Source: DAOUBA01 sp034432855
GTDB taxonomy: Bacteria; Chloroflexota; Anaerolineae; B4-G1
DNA: 38,718 nucleotides
Assembly (NCBI GenBank): GCA_034432855.1
Contig: DAOUBA010000197.1
Location: forward strand, 1-38,718
Direction of reading: 5' to 3'
The position numbers were made by a program, and so were the translations under genes. The notes beneath the pieces are model-generated. The model did no database searches. It was not told where the DNA came from and worked only from the letters and a program-made list of their open reading frames with translations. Positions 33,105 through 38,718 of the stretch are shown here, piece after piece (positions within the stretch are counted from its first letter, which is position 1; the number at the start of each line of letters is the position of its first letter).

Positions 33105-33143
33105 GTTGGTAGTCGGTAGATTGATAACTGGTTGGTATTGGTG
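33105..33143. repeat. Heptad-type repeat before the small + strand gene
   Basis: GTTGGTA (33105-33111) and GTCGGTA (33112-33118) begin a run that degenerates through GATTGAT and TTGGTATTGGTG. The -35 box of the promoter that follows lies within the run. Confidence 0.55.
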
Positions 33144-33167
33144 GGAATGGGCAGATAGGGCTATAAT
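33138..33167 (+). promoter_or_regulatory. Promoter of the small + strand gene
   Basis: TTGGTG (33138-33143), 18-base spacer, TATAAT (33162-33167). The -35 box is part of a heptad-type repeat. Confidence 0.5.
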
Positions 33168-33203
33168 CGGGAACGATCCACTTGGGCGGAAAGAGGTGTT
33201 GCA

Positions 33204-33431
33204 ATGAGACGCTTTGTACGGGAGGCGGCCTTTCGGCTGGCGCGTCATGACCTGCTCTGGTTCATCGAAGAGCACGAGGACGACCTGCTGCGCATCTTCC
33301 GCGAGGAGATGCAGAAACTGGACGAACGTATGCCGGAGGAGCGGGTGTTCGTGGACATCCATATGGTACCGCTGGGCGAGGAACTGCTACGGGCGATGCT
33401 GACGACGCTCAAGCGGTTCTTACAAGAGTAG
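33204..33431 (+). CDS. Small charged helical protein of unknown function
   Basis: A 75-residue soluble protein, rich in Glu and Arg, probably two or three helices (HDLLWFIEEHEDDLLRIFRE, then EELLRAMLTTLKRFLQE). GAGGTG lies eight bases upstream of the ATG and a TATAAT box about 40 bases upstream, so expression is likely. No family is recognised. It is the only + strand gene among minus-strand sugar genes. Confidence 0.65.
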   Translation: MRRFVREAAFRLARHDLLWFIEEHEDDLLRIFREEMQKLDERMPEERVFVDIHMVPLGEELLRAMLTTLKRFLQE

Positions 33432-33495
33432 GCCGCTTCGGTGCCGATGCACGGGCCGTGTGCCGCCAGGAACTCGCCGATATCCGATACCAGGC

Positions 33496-33708
33496 TCAAC
33501 GGATGTGATACTGCACCTTGAGGCGCTCGACGTGCTGGTAATGGTCGGCGAGCGCCAGTTTGGACGCGGCTGCCTCGTCGAGCACCACCGTTCCGAGATA
33601 CTCGTCCAGGTTGAAGGTGGTCACGCGCGAGAAATCGAGTCCCTCTTCGCGGCGCATGCGCACCAGTTCACGGTACGTCCCGATGGGCGTCGTGCCGGTC
33701 GATGTGGA
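33496..33708 (-). pseudogene. Remnant of glucosamine-6-phosphate deaminase (nagB-like)
   Basis: With no start codon, the frame reads GTTPIGTYRELVRMRREEGL then DFSRVTTFNLDEYLG, a clear match to the N-terminal third of GlcN6P deaminase (NagB/6PGL fold). It then jumps in frame straight to TVVLDEAAASKLALADHY and ends with TGA at 33496-33498, matching the C-terminus of the same family. About 150 residues of the middle, including the catalytic region, and roughly 35 N-terminal residues are missing. The 5' edge touches a double hairpin (33709-33747). Neighbouring glmM makes glucosamine-1-phosphate from the same pathway. It is surely non-functional as an enzyme. Confidence 0.75.
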
Positions 33709-33747
33709 GCAGCCTTTCCAGGCTGCCGACAGGCTGAAAAGCCTGTC
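33709..33747. repeat. Tandem REP-like double hairpin
   Basis: Stem 1 is GCAGCCT/AGGCTGC (33709-33715/33720-33726, 4-base loop). Stem 2 is GACAGGC/GCCTGTC (33728-33734/33741-33747, 6-base loop). They lie at the broken 5' edge of the nagB remnant. The remaining bases to glmM hold only a short heptad-like tract. Confidence 0.6.
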
Positions 33748-33790
33748 CCACGCCCCATGCGTTGCCCAAACGAAATATCAGTAGCATTGC

Positions 33791-33816
33791 CCTTTATGCC
33801 CTTCGTGTCCTTTGGT
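33791..33816. repeat. Short tandem repeat of the CACAAAGGACACGAAGG type
   Basis: Read on the minus strand the tract is CACCAAAGGACACGAAGG followed by GCATAAAGG. The same unit type occurs again at 38551-38587. Confidence 0.55.
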
Positions 33817-33832
33817 GAAAAACGGGTTGGCG

Positions 33833-35200
33833 CTACTTGATCGCCTGCTTGGCGACGGCCATAAACGCTTCCGCCTCGCGCTTCAGCATTTCCGGGCTGT
33901 GTTCCGGGCCGGCACGGATTTTCAAACGGAGTTTACTCTCCGTGCCTGAATAGCGCAAGTTGATGTCCACGTTCTCGCCCAGCGCAGCACGCAGTCGCTG
34001 AAGCGCTTCCTGGATTTCGGGAATCGAGTCCAGCGGCGGCTTGTTGGGCACGTCCACATTCGTCAGGTATTCGGGGAACTCGCGGATGCAGGCGGCCAGT
34101 TCGGAAAGGGTCTGACCAGGCGCGTTCTCGACCACCTTCAGCACCGCCAGCGCGGTGTAGATGCCATCGCCAGTGGTCTGCCCATGCTGCAAGAGGATGA
34201 TGTGACCGGACTGTTCCCCGCCCAGGGTATAGCCCCGTTCCAGCATGCGCTGCAGGATGAAGCGGTCGCCCACCGGCGCCTCCTCCAGGCGCAGTCCCAC
34301 CTCCTCCAGCGATTCCTTGAGCCCCCAGTTGCTCATCGGCGTGGCGACCACGGTATCCCCGGCCAGCAGCTCCTTCTGCTTCAGGTCACGCGCCAGGATC
34401 GCCATCATCGCGTCGCCGTTGACAAAGCCGCCCTTCTCGTCCACCAGCATCAGGCGGTCGCCGTCGCCATCGAAGGCCAGGCCGACGAACGCCCGCTCGC
34501 GCAGGACAGCCTGGCGCAGCGATTCGGGGCGGATGTACTCATAGTGCACGTTGATGTTGAAACCGTCGGGCGCATTTTCCATTGCAATGACCTCGGCGCC
34601 CAGCCGGCGAAAGACCTCCGGCGCAATCTCGGACGTGGCGCCGTTGGAGCAGTCCAGGACGATGCGTTTGCCCCGCAGGAAGGGATCCTCGCCCCATACG
34701 TCGGTAAAATGGCGGATATAGTCCTCGCGCCAGGCGCTGACGTCCCAACTGCGTCCCAACTCGAGGCCCTCTGCAACCTTCAGTTCGTCGGTGCTATCGA
34801 GCAGTAGCCGCTCGATCTCCAACTCGGTCTCGTCGGGAATCTTGAACCCATCGGGGCCAAAGATCTTGATACCGTTGTCGTCGAAGGGGTTGTGGGAAGC
34901 AGAGATGACGATACCCAAGGCCATCCCACGTGCGCGGGTCAGGTAAGCGACGCCCGGTGTGGTAATGACCCCTGCCAACATCACGTCTGCGCCCGAAGCC
35001 ATCAGCCCGGCAGCGAGGGCGCTTTCCAGCATAAAGCCCGATTGCCGGGGGTCACGCCCGATCAGTACCCGTGGACGGGTATCGCCCGTGCGGTCAATCA
35101 CCTGCGCCACCGCCTGGCCCACCTTCAACACGAACTCGGCTGTCAGCGGCCATTGGTTGGCCTTGCTACGAATGCCATCGGTTCCAAACAGCCTTGCCAT
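33833..35200 (-). CDS. glmM: Phosphoglucosamine mutase-like phosphohexomutase
   Basis: A 455-residue cytosolic alpha-D-phosphohexomutase. It opens LFGTDGIRSKAN as GlmM proteins do. The phosphoserine loop is ISASHNPFDDNGIK, the metal-binding loop is AFDGDGDRLMLVD, the sugar-binding motif is GGEQSGHI, and the phosphate-binding loop is RYSGTESKLR. The expected reaction is glucosamine-6-phosphate to glucosamine-1-phosphate on the way to UDP-GlcNAc; a phosphomannomutase/phosphoglucomutase role cannot be excluded. The ATG at 35200 follows AAGGAGG; a GTG at 35206 is part of that site. It lies downstream of gmd on the same strand, with a heptad repeat between. Confidence 0.92.
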   Translation of the reverse strand: MARLFGTDGIRSKANQWPLTAEFVLKVGQAVAQVIDRTGDTRPRVLIGRDPRQSGFMLESALAAGLMASGADVMLAGVITTPGVAYLTRARGMALGIVISASHNPFDDNGIKIFGPDGFKIPDETELEIERLLLDSTDELKVAEGLELGRSWDVSAWREDYIRHFTDVWGEDPFLRGKRIVLDCSNGATSEIAPEVFRRLGAEVIAMENAPDGFNINVHYEYIRPESLRQAVLRERAFVGLAFDGDGDRLMLVDEKGGFVNGDAMMAILARDLKQKELLAGDTVVATPMSNWGLKESLEEVGLRLEEAPVGDRFILQRMLERGYTLGGEQSGHIILLQHGQTTGDGIYTALAVLKVVENAPGQTLSELAACIREFPEYLTNVDVPNKPPLDSIPEIQEALQRLRAALGENVDINLRYSGTESKLRLKIRAGPEHSPEMLKREAEAFMAVAKQAIK

Positions 35201-35218
35201 AAACACCTCCTTGTCGGC

Positions 35219-35258
35219 GTAAGATGTAGGGCGTAAAACGTAAGGCGTAAAACGTGAG

Positions 35259-35260
<2 letters not shown>
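35219..35260. repeat. Heptad-repeat tract between gmd and glmM
   Basis: Six 7-mers of the form GTARRRC in perfect register (GTAAGAT, GTAGGGC, GTAAAAC, GTAAGGC, GTAAAAC, GTGAGTT). The last one touches the gmd stop codon. Confidence 0.8.
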
Positions 35261-36263
<1,003 letters not shown>

Positions 36264-36282
36264 GAGACCTCCTGAAAAGTGT

Positions 36283-36322
36283 GCAAGTATGCAAGTATGC
36301 AGGTGTGCAAGTGTACAGGTTG
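36283..36322. repeat. Octad-repeat tract left of the four-helix-bundle gene
   Basis: Five 8-mers in register: GCAAGTAT twice, GCAGGTGT, GCAAGTGT, ACAGGTTG. The orientation on the + strand is GCAAGTNT. Confidence 0.8.
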
Positions 36323-36331
36323 GCAGGGCGG

Positions 36332-36751
36332 TCATTTCTTCTGGTACTTTCTCTGACGTCCGATGTTGGGCGCGAGCATGGCGATGATTTCATCCAGCAG
36401 GGTGATGCGGTGCTTTACCACGTCGGCGGGAAGCAATCGTCTACCGCGATAATACCAGCCCCGGCTTTCCCTGGCAGAGCCCATCGAAATGCGCAGGAAG
36501 TAGGAATACTCTTTCCCATAACCACGCCCATAACCCTCCTCGATGTTGGCGCAGATGGAGCCCGCGCTGCGAATCAATTGTTCGGCCACGGCGCGCCCGC
36601 GTGGGTCTTTCAAGAGATACTCACAGTCCTCCCACGCCAGGTCGCAAAGGAAGAGCGCCTTGGGATACACGTCAAAAGTCCAGAGAGGGTCTTGTCTCAA
36701 ACTCTCCGGTACCTGCGCCTCCCACTCCTCGAAACTGCGCGGCTTGCTCAT
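36332..36751 (-). CDS. Four-helix-bundle (S23 / 23S rRNA IVS-type) protein
   Basis: A 139-residue helical protein of the TIGR02436/PF05635 type. The motif RSAGSICANIEEGYGRGYGKEY is typical, followed by LRISMGSARE and a last helix ITLLDEIIAML. Family members occur inside 23S rRNA intervening sequences, as accessory (Avd) proteins of diversity-generating retroelements, and often as solitary genes of unknown role; here it is solitary. AGGAGGGGG precedes the ATG at 36751. Related octad repeats lie on both sides in opposite orientation, about 490 bases apart. Confidence 0.9.
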   Translation of the reverse strand: MSKPRSFEEWEAQVPESLRQDPLWTFDVYPKALFLCDLAWEDCEYLLKDPRGRAVAEQLIRSAGSICANIEEGYGRGYGKEYSYFLRISMGSARESRGWYYRGRRLLPADVVKHRITLLDEIIAMLAPNIGRQRKYQKK

Positions 36752-36769
36752 TTCCCCCTCCTTGCACCT

Positions 36770-36809
36770 GCAAACTTGCAAACTTGCCTACTTGCAAACT
36801 TGCCTCCCT
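36770..36809. repeat. Octad-repeat tract right of the four-helix-bundle gene
   Basis: Five 8-mers in register: GCAAACTT three times with GCCTACTT between, then GCCTCCCT. Reverse-complemented, the unit is (A)AGTTTGC, i.e. GCAAGTTT in phase, close to the GCAAGTAT unit on the left but inverted. Confidence 0.8.
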
Positions 36810-36810
36810 G

Positions 36811-38466
36811 CTACTCCAACACCGCCCCCCGCGCCGCGCTCGTCACCAGCCTCTCGTACCGCGCCAACCAGCCGCGCTCGAACTTGGGTGCGGGCCGCTG
36901 CCAGGCCGCCCTGCGCCGCGCCAACTCCGTCTCGTCCACCAACAGATCAAGCGTCCGCGCCGGCACGTCCACCCGAATCCGATCGCCGTCCTGCACCAGC
37001 GCGATCGGGCCACCCACAGCGGCCTCCGGCGAGACGTGGCCGATGGACAGGTTGCGCGTGCCGCCGGAAAAGCGCCCGTCGGTGACGATGGCGATCTTGT
37101 CGCCCAGGCCACAGCCGGCGACCGCCGCCGTCAGCGCCAATGATTCGCGCATGCCGGGGCCGCCCTTGGGGCCTTCGTAACGGACGACGAGAATATCCCT
37201 GGGCACGACTTTGCCGGCGAACAGGTACGCCATCGCCGTATCCTCGCTATCGAACACGCGCGCCGTGCCGGTAAACTGCATCATCTCCGGCGAGACGGCG
37301 CCTTGCTTGACCACCGCACCCTCCGGGGCCAGCGTGCCCTTGAGCACCGCAATGCCGCCCTCCTTGCGGATCGGGTCGGCCAGCGGGTGGATGACCGCCG
37401 GGTCGGCGTCGGGCGCGGCGGCGACGATTTCGCCTATCGTCTTGCCGCTCACCGTCGGGCAATCCGTATGGAGAAGAGGCTGGAGGGTCTTGAGCAGCGC
37501 GGGGATGCCGCCCGCCCATTCCAGATGCTCCATAAAGTGATTGCCGCCGGGTTCGAGTGCGGCCAGTTGTGGCGTCTCGCGGCTCAGGCGGTCGAAATCG
37601 GCCAGGGTGATGTCTACCTCGGCGGCGTAGGCGATGGCAGGAATGTGAAGTGTGGTATTGGTCGAGCCGCCCAGCGCCATGTCCACGCGGATCGCGTTCT
37701 CCAGCGCCTTTCGCGTGACGATCTGGCGAGCAGTAATACCCTGCCGTACAAGTTCCACGATGCGTTCGCCGGCCTGCTCAGCCAGACGGGCCTTTTTGGC
37801 GCTGCCAGCCAGCGCGCCGGCCGTCCCCAGCAGGCTCATCCCCATCGCCTCGGTCAGACAGGCCATGGTGTTGGCCGTATACAGTCCCTGGCATGAGCCT
37901 TCGCCGGGGCAGGCTTCCATCTCCAACGCCGCGGCCTCGTCGGCGCTCATTCGCCCGGCCTGACACAGTCCGACCGCCTCGAAGGTATCGCGCACCAGCG
38001 CCAACCGGCGGCCCTTGTAATAGCCGGAGAGCATCGGCCCGGCGGTGACGACGATGGCGGGAATATCGAGCCGGCAGGCTGCCATCAGCATCCCCGGCGT
38101 GATCTTGTCGCAGTTGGTCAAGAGCACGATCCCATCGAGCATGTGCGCCTGGACGATAGACTCGATCATGTCGGCGATGAGTTCACGCGAGGGGAGCGAG
38201 TAGTGCATGCCGGAATGTCCCATGGCGATGCCATCGCAGATACCCGGCACACCGATAACGAACGGCACGCCGCCGCCTGCCGCCACGCCCCACTCGATCT
38301 TGCGCTCCAGCGCCCGCATGCCGATGTGTCCGGGGATGAGGTCGGTGAAACTAGAGCAGACGCCGATGAACGGCTTACCCATCTGCTCCGGGGTCACCCC
38401 CGTAGCGTACAGCAGTGCCCGATTGGGCATCCGTTCGAGACCTTGTTTGACCTGATCGCTGCGCAT
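36811..38466 (-). CDS. ilvD: Dihydroxy-acid dehydratase
   Basis: A 551-residue cytosolic Fe-S enzyme of valine, isoleucine and pantothenate biosynthesis, dehydrating 2,3-dihydroxy-3-methyl-acids to 2-oxo acids. Cluster Cys candidates are in GVCSSFTD, LTNCDKITPGM and ACPGEGSCQGLY. Further hallmarks are DGIAMGHSGMHYSLPSREL, LGGSTNTTLHIPA and TDGRFSGGTRNLSIGH. The length fits the shorter [2Fe-2S]-type members rather than the 616-residue E. coli enzyme. AAGGAG precedes the ATG at 38466. No other branched-chain genes are in view. Confidence 0.97.
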   Translation of the reverse strand: MRSDQVKQGLERMPNRALLYATGVTPEQMGKPFIGVCSSFTDLIPGHIGMRALERKIEWGVAAGGGVPFVIGVPGICDGIAMGHSGMHYSLPSRELIADMIESIVQAHMLDGIVLLTNCDKITPGMLMAACRLDIPAIVVTAGPMLSGYYKGRRLALVRDTFEAVGLCQAGRMSADEAAALEMEACPGEGSCQGLYTANTMACLTEAMGMSLLGTAGALAGSAKKARLAEQAGERIVELVRQGITARQIVTRKALENAIRVDMALGGSTNTTLHIPAIAYAAEVDITLADFDRLSRETPQLAALEPGGNHFMEHLEWAGGIPALLKTLQPLLHTDCPTVSGKTIGEIVAAAPDADPAVIHPLADPIRKEGGIAVLKGTLAPEGAVVKQGAVSPEMMQFTGTARVFDSEDTAMAYLFAGKVVPRDILVVRYEGPKGGPGMRESLALTAAVAGCGLGDKIAIVTDGRFSGGTRNLSIGHVSPEAAVGGPIALVQDGDRIRVDVPARTLDLLVDETELARRRAAWQRPAPKFERGWLARYERLVTSAARGAVLE

Positions 38467-38484
38467 TGGTGTACTCCTTCTGTC

Positions 38485-38505
38485 AGAGATTAGGGATTGG
38501 GGATT
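38485..38505. repeat. Heptad-repeat tract upstream of ilvD
   Basis: AGAGATT, AGGGATT and GGGGATT in register. AGGGATT is identical to a unit of the repeat embedded in the permease A gene about 22 kb away. Confidence 0.7.
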
Positions 38506-38550
38506 AGTCCGTTAGTAGTGAAATTCTTGCACATTGGGCAAGGATTTTGC

Positions 38551-38587
38551 CACAAAGGACACGACGGTCACACGAAGGACACAAAGG
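38551..38587. repeat. Short tandem repeat of the CACAAAGGACACGAAGG type
   Basis: Units CACAAAGGA, CACGACGGT, CACACGAAGGA, CACAAAGG run in tandem in the 252 bases upstream of ilvD. The rest of that interval to the window end shows no gene. Confidence 0.6.
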
Positions 38588-38718
38588 TATCCTTAGCATC
38601 AGGTTTGCACGCAAGTTTGATATACGCACAACTGAATTCCGCGCATAGCTCCTGAGACCCTGAATGGGCTCAACTGGCGGCCAAATCAGCCCAAATCCGC
38701 GCAGAAAGTGCCGGATTT

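Noticed and set aside
33245..33499. Minus-strand frame of 84 codons overlapping the small + strand gene and the nagB remnant
   Set aside because: It overlaps a better-supported gene with promoter and ribosome-binding site, and has no recognisable motif.
36264..36335. N-terminal extension of GDP-mannose dehydratase
   Set aside because: The extra residues are only a translation of the octad repeat, and a good GGAGG precedes the ATG at 36263.

Overview
The window is GC-rich bacterial chromosome with no rRNA, tRNA, phage or CRISPR. Several features point to the Chloroflexota (Anaerolineae/Caldilineae-like, probably an environmental genome): exporters built from duplicated FtsX/MacB permease units with lipoprotein or membrane-anchored adaptors but no TolC-type partner, hybrid kinases with family-typical tails, Pro/Thr-rich lipoproteins, a secreted protein ending in a YLPIV-type tail, and many intergenic heptad/octad repeats. 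The phylum call is inference.

Left part (1-13.3 kb). A truncated Tat-exported sugar-binding lipoprotein runs off the left edge. Next is a signalling locus: a HTH / degenerate-ATPase / receiver protein, overlapping tail-to-tail with an operon holding a decayed small gene, a single-domain receiver and a hybrid histidine kinase. Then come a Zn-dependent dehydrogenase, dnaN standing alone, a MITE-like palindromic element, and a three-gene operon (hexad-repeat membrane protein, methyltransferase with a zinc ribbon, unknown protein). Last is a two-gene operon in which a soluble PRC/MgtE_N/CBS protein precedes an Nramp-like transporter.

Centre (13.4-24.7 kb, all + strand). A strong divergent promoter with palindromes drives a TrmB-type regulator. 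It is followed by a methyltransferase, a four-gene exporter (double permease, adaptor lipoprotein, second double permease, ATPase), a HicB/HicA pair, a VOC protein, a second Zn-dehydrogenase and a lipoprotein.

Right part (24.7-38.7 kb, almost all - strand). A second exporter operon runs adaptor, secreted beta-helix/glycosidase, ATPase, permease, DMT-family transporter. After it come glgC, a small + strand protein, a nagB (glucosamine-6-phosphate deaminase) remnant, glmM, gmd, a four-helix-bundle protein and ilvD. Sugar-nucleotide and amino-sugar metabolism is the theme here.

The least conventional feature is a set of degenerate 7- or 8-bp tandem repeats at about ten sites, resembling the cyanobacterial STRR type. 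Several are arranged as inverted arms. One is translated in frame as the linker of a double permease, one supplies the stop codon of a gene, and two in opposite orientation bracket the four-helix-bundle gene.
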